A stretch of 64,000 nt of DNA, taken from the NCBI GenBank assembly GCA_036785705.1, contig JAWUZG010000084.1, positions 12,909,501 to 12,973,500 on the forward strand, in the 5' to 3' direction. Positions 8,887-20,800 of this stretch are shown piece after piece. The translations under genes and the position numbers were made by a program. The DNA comes from Acanthornis magna (taxonomy: Eukaryota; Chordata; Aves; Passeriformes; Acanthizidae). The notes beneath the pieces were generated by a model. The model saw only the letters and a program-made list of their open reading frames with translations. It searched no databases and was not told where the DNA came from. The first letter of the stretch is position 1. Every line of letters starts with the position of its first letter.

Positions 8887-11800
8887 GTAAGGGAAATGAC
8901 TGAAATTCTTGTCTTATCTGACATGTGCAGTGAACTAATTGAACTTTGGTAAATGGACTATACCTCTGTTAAAATAGTGTTAATGCATTTCCACTGAAGC
9001 ATATGCTCACAGATAAAACTTGGAAACTGTCCTTTCCTTCAGCTTTTCTATGTGTCACAAATGGTTCACTTCTTGAAACATTCTGGACCTTTATCCTCCA
9101 TGCAACCTGCAGAAGCAGGAAGTTTTTGTCCCCTCAGGGAACACACATCCATCCCTTTGGAAAACAGGGTGGGGAACAGTAGTTTGGGCCAAGAGTTCTA
9201 GGTCATTTTATTTACGATGGAATGGAGCCTTGCCAAGGGAGGGCATGTCCTGATGAAAGAGTTTGAAGAGCCTTCTAAGCAGCCGTTTTTTTTGCAGGCA
9301 GAGATGATTCAGAGTCCCACAATAATACGAGCAAGCAGAGCCAGCATGCTGAAGTCTCTCTTCACTTGCTGAGCATGTTATTGTTTCCTGTCATTATGCG
9401 TATACATCTGTCACTGTTTGTATTACTTGCTCAACATCTACCAGGAAGCAAATCTTGTCTGCAGGTAGTGAGTGTAATACAAGGTGTAAAGTCAGGTCAT
9501 ATCCCAAAGTTTGTTGTAGTGAATCAGTAGATGGCTTTTGCATACCCACCATGCACACCTTATTAAGTCTTCTCATTTTGTTTTTATCTGCTTGTTCAGT
9601 TGAAGCATCTTCCCTAAAGAAGTGTGTTTAAAATCTTGACCTTCAGTAACCACAATGCAGCATTCTCAGACTAAAATATATCTGGTTTAAAAGTTGTCTT
9701 CAAATTCTTGGTTAAGAACTCCTGTCTTAGCTTGAAAGAGAGGTGTCTGTTAAGGAAGGTGGGAACCTCTCAGAATAGAGGATATGACCACCCTTCCCTC
9801 CGAATTATTATAACTTTGAAATCAAGGGCTTTCAGGCAAAGATATGGTAAAAGGAATAACAGTTCTTTATTAGTATCTATAACGAGGCAAACAAGCAACA
9901 GCAACAGTAGTAACAGCAACCAAAAGCAGAAAAACCCGGTGGCAGCTTTCTCTGGGCTGCCAGGCACTGTCCCCTTTGGTGCAGTCACGGTCACAGCCAG
10001 CAGGGGCGCTGTGGATCCCGGCTGGGCAGGGCAGGTGCGATGCCTGCTGCACAGCTGCAGGGGGCGCTGTGGCGCGAGTTCAGCTGCCTGCGTCACATGG
10101 GTAATGGCGGATGGGCTGGGCAGCGGCTGGGGCACAGCAGGACGGGCTGGGCAGTGGCTGGTGTGCAGCAGGACGGGCTGGGTAGAGGCTGGCACGCAGC
10201 AGGACGGGCTGGGCAGCGGCTGGTGTGCAGCAGGACGGGCCGGGCAGCGGCTGGGGCACAGCAGGACAGGCTGGGCTGCGGCTGGGGCACAGCAGCATGG
10301 GCTGGGCAGCGGCTGGGGCGCAGCAGGACAGGCTGGGCAGTGGCTGGGGCGCAGCAGGATGGGCCAGGCAGTGGCTGGTGTGCAGCAGGACGGGCTGGGC
10401 AGTGGCTGGTGTGCAGCAGGACGGGCTGGGCAGCGGCTGGCGCGCAGCAGGGAGCTCAGAGCAGGAAGATGGAGCAGCAGGATGGGCTCACCCGGGCTAG
10501 CCAGCAAAAGGTGGCAGAAACTCTGCAGTTGTGGCAGAAACCTCGGTGCGTTCTGGCAGGTGGGGCGTGGGGCAGCAACAGCCAGGCCCTGTCTGCAGCA
10601 GCTGCGAGCGCATCCGGGGAGACGCACACTCCAGGAGGGGGAGAGAGGGTTGGAATCTCGTGCTTTTCCCAAATGAAAGCTCACCCAGCAAGGAAGAGAA
10701 GGCAGTGCAGGGCTGGGCTTTTCAGTGAAAGGGAGACAGCAGCTTCATTGTTCCCCCCTCCGATGCCCAGCGAGCAAATGAAGTCACTGATGGCCAGGTG
10801 CTGCTCTCCCCTCACCACACCCCGGCTACATCTTTTGTCTCTTACAAAAGAGTAAGTGGTCCTTAAGTAACTGGTCATTATGGTTTCCTAGTAACAGAAT
10901 GGGGAAAATGCCTCCAACCTCCAGCAACTCCTAACCCCTTTTTATTATTTTGGGGGTAACATCACAGCATTGATTAGAAAACAGAGTACCATCAGCTGTC
11001 ATAAATGATGTTCTGTATTCTTAAAATGTCTTCATTATTGTTTCTGTTTGTATGCTTTTTACCTTCCAAACAAAGTAAGTTTACTGACGATGACAAATAA
11101 TTTCTGAAGATTTCTGTGTTTGAGTATTAAATTGAAGTGCTCTGCATCATTTAAAAGGAGTACTCAGAGTTTAATGAAATGTTCTGTTTTGTTATTGTTT
11201 TAAGAGTCTGTTGCCATTGAAAGTGGCTGTTTCATATAACTGGTTCTAATAACTGTCTTCTCTCCACAGATATTGCATTCTGATAAGAATGTACAGGATC
11301 GTGGATTGGTAGTTGTGGATCCAAAAGCAAAGGATATTATACTGGAACATAAAAGTTATTGCTCCAAGAAGATGAAGGAAAGACATTTCTCAGGAGATGT
11401 TCTGGGATATATTACTCCTGTAAGTAGATACAGTGAATAAAATTTGTTCTTTGAATGAATATGCAGGAGACTGTGCTAACCTGCAAGTTTGCATTCCTGC
11501 TTTAAAAGTTTTTTTGTAGTAATGGGAACTGCTAGTTAAATACAGTCAAATAGCCAGAGAAGTATTTGAGACTTGGCTTGGGGTTCAGGTGGTCTCAAAC
11601 CCTTGTTCTCCTATTTGTCTCTTGGAGGATGTCCAGGTCATACTGTTTTTATTTTCCCTGGTGTTGAGGAATACACTGAGAGCAGGTGCTGGGTGTGTAG
11701 CTGCAGAGGGAGCTGCAGGTTGTGCCTGGGTGGGGGCCATGGTGGGAGCCCCAGGCAAGGAAGGAGCTGTGGCCTGGTGCTGACCCTTTGCACAACAAAG

Positions 11801-14800
11801 GGCACAGGGACCTGTGGCACTGGCCGGGTGACAGGACACTCAGACATAGCAGGAGCCAAGAGCTCACAGCAGGAAGACCCCAGGGTATCACAGGCATAGA
11901 GGGTACAAAAACTGGGGATTCCTTTGTTGGGAGTCCCTCCCCAGAGGCACTGGCTTGAGCTGTTTTTATGTCACTGCGCCATGATTAAATTGCTTTAAGG
12001 ATCCAGACGTCTGGGGCTCTGCCATGGGAAACCCAGGCCCGAGATGGTAAGGAAACCCTGTCTGACCATGTGAGTGTGGGGTGTGCAGGGAGTCAAGAGG
12101 GGTGACTATGGGGTCAGTGGAGCCACCCACTCCGAAGGGGCCTTGGTTCCAGCGGTGAAAATTTGGAGTGGTGGGAGTGTGACTGCCAGAGTGGCTCCTG
12201 GATGGTCAGACAGGGAAGCTCACTTAACACTGGTTATAACAGGGATGAGAGTATTCTCCTGTCAGTGGCGAACCAGGTGAAGTTGCGGTGAAGTCCGAGC
12301 AGAAGGGCTAGCAAATCAAACGTGCTAAATCAACAGTAACAATTGTATGCTGCTGTCAAACTGATGTCTTTTGCTATCTTGTCTCATTCAAAGCATTCTT
12401 TCTTGAATAATAAATGTTTAATCCTTTTTTCCAGAGGATACTTTTCACTTGTTTTAGTCTTACACTGCTCAAAAGACAAATAGGTGCCCTATAAATTTTC
12501 ACCTTTCTCAAGTTCTCTTGAACATAAATTCAGAGTCTGTAAATTCAAAATTGTGTTGGAATCTACAAGAAAGTTCCTGTAGTTCAGGTGAATTATCACA
12601 ATTTGAAGAATTGTCTTTCATGTAGCTATCAGAGTTTCCAGAGTACTTTCTTATTTAAATGAAAGTAAAATCCCAGATTTCTTCAAATGAACGAATTGGG
12701 ATCTAGCAGATAATTACATTTCTGTGAGTTTATATTGGTCAAAAGTAAATTGAACTGTATATCTTGCTTCTGAGTCTCTCACTTTTTTTCTCTCCTTTGT
12801 TTTTCAAGTGGAACAACCATGGCTATGACATTGCTAAAATATTTGGAAACAAATTTACACTAATCTCACCAGTTTGGTTGCAAGTGAAAAGGAGGGGGAA
12901 GGAAAGGTTCCAGTTCACTGGGCTCCATGATGCTGATCAAGGTATTATTTTCTTTTTCTTCCAATATGTATTGCAATATTGTTGTAGACTAGGTAGCTTT
13001 GGCATACTAGGTGAGTTTTGCTGACTCTGCCTCATGTGTGAGGTACTTTCATCCATTCCATTCTTTTGGGTTTTCTTCACAGTGAACTTCTTTCTGTTCT
13101 CACCTGCTTCCATATGTACAAATATGTACATAGTTTATTTGTCAAAAAATGTAAGTAGGAACACTGGCTTTTCCACCATGCTATCCACAGAAGTCCCTCA
13201 TGGAAAAAGGAAAGGGCAAAGATCCTGTACAGGGAAAAATAGTCTTCGGTGTTTGCACTGTGCAGTTGTTTACCTGCTGTGAGTTTTGGGTCTTTTTTCT
13301 TTGCAAAAACCTTTATGTGGACTTGTTTTAGAAAGGAAAGATAAATTTAATTTGAAGTGAATTTTTCCCATCATTGTGAGGAAAGTGGCAGCAAGTTTAA
13401 ATTTCAGCTAGCACATACTAGTTCATGGTTTTGAAGTTAACTGAATGTGGAATTTCGTTTGAAACAGCTATAATTCTTACCATGTTAGTGCCCACTAACA
13501 AGTTCATCCTAGTGCAATGACTGGCAAGAGAAGTGGATGTGACACTTCAAAGTACCATCTGAAAAAATCAAACATTCCTCCCAGGTGATGCCTGGTGGCT
13601 GCAGAAGTGTTGTTCTGAGTAGGCACTAGGGTAGTTTCCGTAGTGAAGCAGAACTAAGCAGGGAGGGGCTGGGTGGGGACTATTGTAAGACTGTAGTGAA
13701 TGCTGGCTATGCTGTGGTGCAGGTTAATGGCTTCAGATTCTGTGCAACACAGGATGTTTTGTCTGAGTGGATTATGAACTGGTAGTCTGTGGCAGGAAGA
13801 TATGTATAATAAAACTATGCTACATCATTTGAAGAATGCTTGAAAATCTGTTGTCATTGTCAACATAATTTATATTTTAACAGTTCTCTTACTTGATACT
13901 GTTTGACAGGCTGGATGAAAGATGTCAGAAAAACCTCCAAAAACATCAAAATAGGTGAGCCTCTTGTTTATGTCTGTTTGCTTGCTTTTTACCTTCTTTA
14001 TTTGCTAGGAGAGGAAAGGAAGGCTTTCTTCCAGGTCTGTATGGGAGGAAGGGAGATTACCTTAGCACAGTTGTATGAAGGAAGACATTTGAGAAGAAAA
14101 ATAAAGGCAGTTAACTATAGATAGTTAAGTAACTGAGGTATTGACCCTCTTGATTCCTTAATGTTTTGCCTTAACTTCTTGTCTCTGAATAAATCCTGGG
14201 TTGCAGGCCCCTCCCTGGAGGGATACTTGTTTGTAACACATCCCCAGGATGCCTCCCTGGGGAAAGAGGTCTTCAAACTTGTTGCTGGGGTTCTGTGTAG
14301 TTAAAAAGAAAAAAAAAATACAAATCTGAGTCAGTCAGTCAGACTTTCCTGCATGATAGTAGGAAAGTCCTACTTTGTCTCTTCTCCTCTGGAAGCTAGG
14401 AACTCGTGGGATGTGCTACAGTGTGCATGTTTAGGAAAACCAGAAAACATTGAGATTCTGCTGTGCTAGACTTCTTACATTTGTCTATAGCAAGAATTCT
14501 GGGGAGCTGTGAAATGCTTCTTGATTCAGAAGGGAGTATGAAATTTAAAATGCATTAGAAAAATTGAATACTCAGTCAAGTATTTTAACGTACTTTAGCT
14601 GCCAGAGGATAAGGCCTTTGAAATCTCACTATACTCTCTATACTCTTCTAAAACACTCGTTTACAACCTTGGTATTTAGAAGGGGCATAGACGTAGCTCC
14701 ATAAAATTCCAAGGCTTTTCCTGTGAATGTAATTGTTGACTGTTTCAACAGCAGTTTGCCTCTCTATGTTTTTAATGTTTTATGTTTTTAGAAAAAGAAA

Positions 14801-17800
14801 AGGGCCTTGAGATGAGTAGAAGAGTGAAGTAGTATAGGGCTGTGTATGGAGTAAATTAGAGTTTGAGGTGAAGTTTTCTACCTCCTTATTGTGGTAGAAG
14901 ATATGCACAACTGAAAGACTGCTGTCTAGTGTTGTTGCTGTTTTAAGACTCCAACCTGAGGCCCTTAGTGGTAATTCAGTTAAGATTGTTGTCGATTGAA
15001 GGTATCTTCTCTTAAAACTTCCATCAGTGCTGACCATTAACTAAACCTAAAATGAAGAAGAATGTTCTTAAAGTGTCAATTTATCTATGCTGCTGAAGTT
15101 GGTCAGAGTGAAAGAGTCATGATCTTAGTCATGGGATATGATGTTTAGTGGAATCTCTGCCTGTATCTGCTGTATTCTATTTCTGCAGAAACATTCCAGT
15201 GTAGATAATAAATTCTTAATTTTCACTACTGATTGACAACTTTGCCTGATAGTGCCTCGAATTTTGTTTGATGGCTGGACTTACCAAGACTTTGAGAGTG
15301 TTTTTGGCAGTGAAGATGAGATAGAGGAGCTTTCCAAGAACATGGTTCTGCTAGCCAAGGTAAAAAGACTATTTATGATGCTTATAAAATAGTGTGAGGT
15401 GATACTTGATTCCTTTTGTAGGATAGATATTTTCTCATTTCTAGTGATTTGTATTCTACAAACCCAAATTTGCTCAAAACAGTAATGAGGCAGGATTCTT
15501 AATAGTGTGTCTTAGTATGTGTCCTGTAAATGTGAAGTATAGCAACACTTAAGTGCAGTTAAGTACAAGTCTAACATGAGACTACATCAGTCTGATAAAC
15601 ATAACCTTGTTAAGTTATCACTGGCAGCTGCACTGGTGTCTTTTGCCTGCTTTAAATTTCTTTTACATTTCTATTAAAAATATAATCATTGAGCAGTGGC
15701 TAAACTGCTTAGTGTTATTTTCTGATAGGTAGAAAAAGGGTTATGGGTGCAATGAGTGCTGTTACCTGTACAGGAATACATTCAGGATCAGTGTGGTAGA
15801 GCTAAGGAGCACTTTTAATACCAAAAGTAGCTCACTGGGAACAGTTTTTCTCAGGCCTGATCATCCAGTTTCCTCAAAATGTTTAAAGACTAGGGAGAGG
15901 AGAAGAGGATTTTTTCCAAGGTTTTCTGCTCAACCCCTTACCTAATGGCTTTAGAGCTATCGACATGTGGGACTAGGCAAGTTGAACCCAAAAGACATTC
16001 AACATTAGTAGCTGATCTGTGGCAGCCTGCTTAATTATTGTCAGAATAAGAGTTCTCACTTGCTACATGATGTAAAGAAATCTTACAGTGCTCTGGGGGA
16101 AGTCGGGTGTAGAGCAAAACTGAGTAGTTTCTTGAAATTGGTGACCAGTACATCAATTTTAGGTCCTAAGTAACAGTTGACCTCTTAAGGTGGTCAACTG
16201 AAGTACAACAGCATCCTTGATCATGCTAAGCATAAATTATCAAAAGAGAAACTAATTGTGGGAGATATTTGGTATCATGTCTATGCCAATTTAGCATTTA
16301 CATCTTTAGCCTCAAGAGATAATGAGGTTTTTTCCCCACTATACAAGTAAAAGCATGTCAAATTATTTGCTTAACAACCGTCTTAGTTTAGTGTCTGAGT
16401 TTTCCTAATCCAATATTGGTTTATTCTGTAAGAGTAGATGTCATGGATAACTAATAGAGATTTTCAACTTTTGTGAGTTTGTTTAATTATTTGTGCTTCT
16501 CTTGGATTTTCATGAAATGCTGTGTTAAAGGTGAAGCTGGTATAAGAATATAAAGCATGTTCAAGCTGTAATAGTACAAGAAAAATAACTGTGTGGTCAT
16601 TAACTGTGTATTGTTGCCAATTCTCTTTATTTAGAATGAAAATTTTGATGGTTTTGTAGTGGAAGTTTGGAGTCAGCTGGGAAATCAAAAGCAAACGTGA
16701 GTATAAATCTCTAGGATGCAATTCCTAAAATTCAGCTCCTTTAAAGCATGCTTTTAATTTGTCCATGTTGATTTCAATGTGTCTTTCTAAATAAATACAC
16801 TTCATTCTGAAACAACTAAAGGTTGTTCTGCTTATCTTACAATGAAGTAGAAGAGTTTAGCTCACTCTACATGAGATCAGGGATTACATAATAATCTTCC
16901 TAGTGGGTTTAGCAGGTGACATTAGTCCTTCATACCGGAGTTTTGCATGATGTGATTGTTGTACAAGGATGAAGAGGGTATCTCAGTTGAGCACTCATAT
17001 GTTGGCACTGGCCTTTATCGTAACGTTGTTTGGTTTGGGTTACTGGGTGAGGCTTGAAACAGTGTGATGCTTTCAAGACCTAAAGCAAATGCCAAACTTC
17101 TGCTTCATGAGGAAAAGGCAGAACATGGTGGTGAAATTAATGATTCAGTGCAGGAATCTGAAGATTTTGTGTTAGTTTCTCAGAAAATTCAGGCATCCAT
17201 TTCCCTAAAGCACAGCATTTCTACCAGATCTCTGTTGCCTAAAATGTCTGGGGGAAAATAACTTAAAGAAGGCTACACAGAATGCAGATTTCATTATGGA
17301 AGACTTTTGCCTTCCAAACATGGTTATTTCAGGTTATTCTTTAGCACAAATGCTGCTGACTGATGGCATATATTAGTTACTTCTCAAAGTGAGTGTACTG
17401 TTAACAGTCCTATTATAAAATTAACACTTGGGAACAAAAAACTGAAACAGCAGAATCTTTGTAAGTTTGTCAAGGGCTCCATCATTTGCCTGCAATGAGT
17501 AATCCTTAAGCTATATGCTCTTGCTCATAATTAGGTAATTTACCAGGTTGTTCCTAAGAGCTGATCTGTATACTGATCTCTGAACCTAGTGCGGTGTTTT
17601 AATAAGGCAGTCAAGAAGGTGATTGAAGCAATTAGTAACTGCCTGTTAGAAGTGGGTGGTAGTGGTCATTTATTTACTGTGCTTACTGCATTTAAGAAAA
17701 ATTGATGATTTTCCTATTAGTTAACACAAATATAAGACAGACTGTGTAACTCATTTTAAGACTCACTGAAGATCATGTTAAACACTGGCATGAAAGTTCT

Positions 17801-20800
17801 GTATTGCGAATGAAACACATGAGCAAAGCATACTTTTCTGTTAGCTCCAGGGTGAGTTTATTTGTGGCATGGTAAAAATATTGCTCTTTACCAGGAGTAA
17901 TGTTGTTTAAAACAGTGATATTTCACACAATCACAGAATATGCAGAGTTATTTCTGTGCAATAACAGTGTTATTTCACAGCATATGCTGAGTTGGAAGGG
18001 ACCCACAAGGACCATCAAGTCCAACTCCTGTCCCTGCACAACACCATCCCCAAGAGTCACACCATGTGCCCAAGTGTGCTGTCCTTGTGCTTCCTGAGCT
18101 CTATCAGGCTTGATACTGGGACCACTTCCCTGGGGAGCCTGTTCCAGTGCCCAGACACTGAAAAAGGTTCTTCTTCATGCATGAAGAACCTTTTCCTAAT
18201 ATCCACCCTAAGCCTCCCCTGACACAACTTCAGGCCATTCCCTCAGGTTCTGTCACTGGTCACCAGAGAGAAGAGATCAGTGCCTGCCCCTCCTCTCTCC
18301 CTCAAGAGGAAGTTGTAACTGCAATGAGGTCTCCCCTCAGTCTCTTCCAGATTGAACAGACCAAGTGACCTCTCAGCTGCTCCTTGTATGTCTTCCCCTC
18401 AAGGCCCTTCACCATCCTCATGATCCTCCTTTGGGCCCCCTTTAGTAGCTTTATGTAAATTTTATACTGTGGTGCCCAAAACTGCCCCCAGCACTCGAGA
18501 TGAGGCCACCCCAGTGCAGAGCAGAGTGGGACAATCCCCTCCCTTGCCCTGCTGGTGATGCTGTGCCCGATGCCCCCAGGACATGCTTGGCCCTCCTGGC
18601 TGCCAGGGCACTGCTGACTCAGGTTCAACTTGCCATGGACCAGGACCCCCAGCGCCCTTTCCACGGCACTGCTTTCCAGCATCTCATTCCCCAGTCTATC
18701 ATTACACGCAGGTGCAGAATCCAGCGTTTTCACTTGTTGAACTTCACATGGTTGGGCATTGCCCAGCCCTCTGATTTGTTGAGGTCTCTCTGCAGGGCTT
18801 CTCTGCCTTTGAGGGAGTCAACAGCTCCTCCCAGTTTTGTATCATCTGCAAACTTGCTTAGTATCCCTTCCAGTCCTGCATCCAAGTAATTTATGGGGAT
18901 GTTGAAGCCCACAGGGCTGAGAATGGAGCTGTGTGGAACCCCGCTGATGACAGGTCACCAGTCTGATGTTACCCCATCCACCCTTTTGTACCCAACCTGT
19001 GAGCCAGTTGCTCACCCTTCACATGATGTGTTTATCCAGCTGTGTGCTGGACATTTTGTCCAGAAGGACCCTATGAGAGACAGGTGTGATAAAAACTGTT
19101 TGTACTAGAGGAGGTACTGCTGTCCAGTTGCTTTAGCCTTCAGTTACCTGAGTATTATTTAGGTGAAGCACCACTTCCATATTCACTGCCTGTCTGTTAT
19201 TGATGGAAAGGAGTGGGCAGTCTTTTCCATAACTTCTGAAAAGGAAAGGGTTATTGCCGTACAGTATAATGGTAACTGGATCCTTTTTTCTGAGTCAGTA
19301 ATGTTTGATCATATGTGGCCACCTGTGAACACTTTAGGATTATCCTAACTTAAAATGTGAGATTGTTTGGCAGAAAAGCAGAAATAGAAGTTAGGAACTG
19401 CAGATTTTCCTCCATTTCAAGACCTCATCTAAGTGCTTAATTGAAAACTTGTCAGTGGGTTTTCTCTCCTTTTATTGCTGCTTCCCTAGAAATGGTTAGG
19501 GGTTTAAGTTGCACAGTGCCTTGGGTTGGGCTTGCAGCATTCTGAATGATGCCAATTTAGACAGAAAGCTGAAGGTGGGCTCAGTGTGCAGTATCAGCTG
19601 TTTTGTGAATGTAGGAGACTCGCATCATTACATGGGTATTTTGTCTCATGATACTTCTAAGTTGTGGGACCAGTGCCTTCATTTTGAGATTGTGTTTACA
19701 CCTATCACTTGCTTTAAAACTCGATGGCTTGACTATCCAGTTTTGGCTATCCATTAGCCCATGGGGTTTTTCCTGTTAATGTTTTTTGGAGTGAACCGCT
19801 TCTTTGAACAGTTCGTAAGGGGCAGAATTAAGTGAATTTATCACCTTGGCAAGCCTGTATTTTTATGGAACTTTGAGTGCTGTTACTTTGAGATTAGTTC
19901 ATTTCCTTTTGAGTAGCAGAGCAGGGTTATTTCTGATAAATGGATGAAGCATGGGTGGTCTTTTGCTTCCTTGTCTCAGTCGGAAGAGTTGGAGCCGCGC
20001 GATGCCGCCTTTAGCCCACAGCGTGGCAGTATTGTAACATGATTCACACCTGATCTTCCTTCAGCTTGCGTCTTCGAAAGTGACAAACGCCGGTAGGAAA
20101 GCGCGTTCTTAACCTTGCAAGAGTGACACAGGAGATGTCAGCACACAGATGAACCCTAATCCTTTGGAGAAGTGTAGTGTTTGTAGGACAGTATTTGTGT
20201 ATGCTCCAAGTAAAGCATCTGTTAGGTGCAATGTAGGTTTTCCTGATTCAGATCCTTTAAGATCAAATACCTGGAAGTAGCTTAACCTAGTTCTAGGTAA
20301 AGGGACAAAAGATCATTATGATGCTTCTGGAAACAGATTTTTTGCCTTCAGTCTACTTTCAGAGCAGTCTGATAATACAAGAGACCTCGCTGGCTAATAC
20401 AGTTTATTCATATTACTTAAAGTGAACATGTTATCATTTAAAAATAAAATCTAAAAATCCTTTTTTTTTTTCCCTGACCTCCATGGAATAGTCTCACATA
20501 AGCAGTAAGCAACAGATTATTAAAACTCAACACAGGTTTATAAAAATATATAGGAATATGCTGCAGCTGCTAGCTTGTGTTATGAAATGTTAGAGCAGTG
20601 GTGTCAATCTAGGGAAAAATATTTCACAGAGGATCATTATGGTTTTCATTTTTCAAAACTTAAATTAAGTGGATGCCTAGCTATTAAATTAATAAATGGC
20701 ATTCAATTATTCTATATATTTCATATATCTGTGTTGAGGGAAAAGCTATGGAAATTATTCCTGTCATATTTTCAACTGTATTATGGAGAAGATCTGTGAT

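Larger units (their letters stand above)
9723..10926 (-). mobile_element. Solo LTR of an endogenous retrovirus, ERVL-like, antisense to CHID1
   Basis: The element starts TGTCTTAG and ends CCAGCA, giving TG...CA termini, and is flanked by the 5-bp repeat ACTCC. Its first 150 bases on the plus strand follow a pattern I know from songbird LTRs: TGTCTGTTAAGGAAGG near 9747, CCTCCGAATTATTATAA near 9796 and GGAATAACAGTTCTTTATTA near 9853. Read on the minus strand, the last block supplies AATAAA at 9871-9866, so the LTR points opposite to CHID1. At 1.2 kb it is long, because a 31-bp minisatellite occupies its U3-side interior. No internal retroviral genes are attached, which is expected after LTR-LTR recombination. 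The exact family is not assigned. Confidence 0.75.
8887..11269 (+). other. CHID1: CHID1 intron 2
   Basis: Bounded by GTAAGG at 8887 and CTCTCCACAG ending at 11269. About half of it is the solo LTR at 9723-10926. The flanks hold nothing else I recognise. Confidence 0.9.

Noticed and set aside
9708..10855. Long open frames on both strands (322, 304 and 271 codons)
   Set aside because: They run through the 31-bp minisatellite and LTR. The repeat lacks stops in most registers, so frames stay open by repetition, and the translations are Gly/Trp/Gln or Pro/Ser/Ala repeats.
12250..12290. Possible retroviral primer-binding site TGGCGAACCAGGTGAAG
   Set aside because: Only about 10 of 18 bases agree with the nearest primer site I recall (tRNA-Arg type), and no LTR end abuts it.
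18500..18889. 129-codon plus-strand frame
   Set aside because: Antisense reading of the CR1 reverse-transcriptase region, which is on the minus strand.
20015..20040. U4 snRNA gene
   Set aside because: Only about 13 bases resemble U4; the downstream stem and Sm site are not recognisable.
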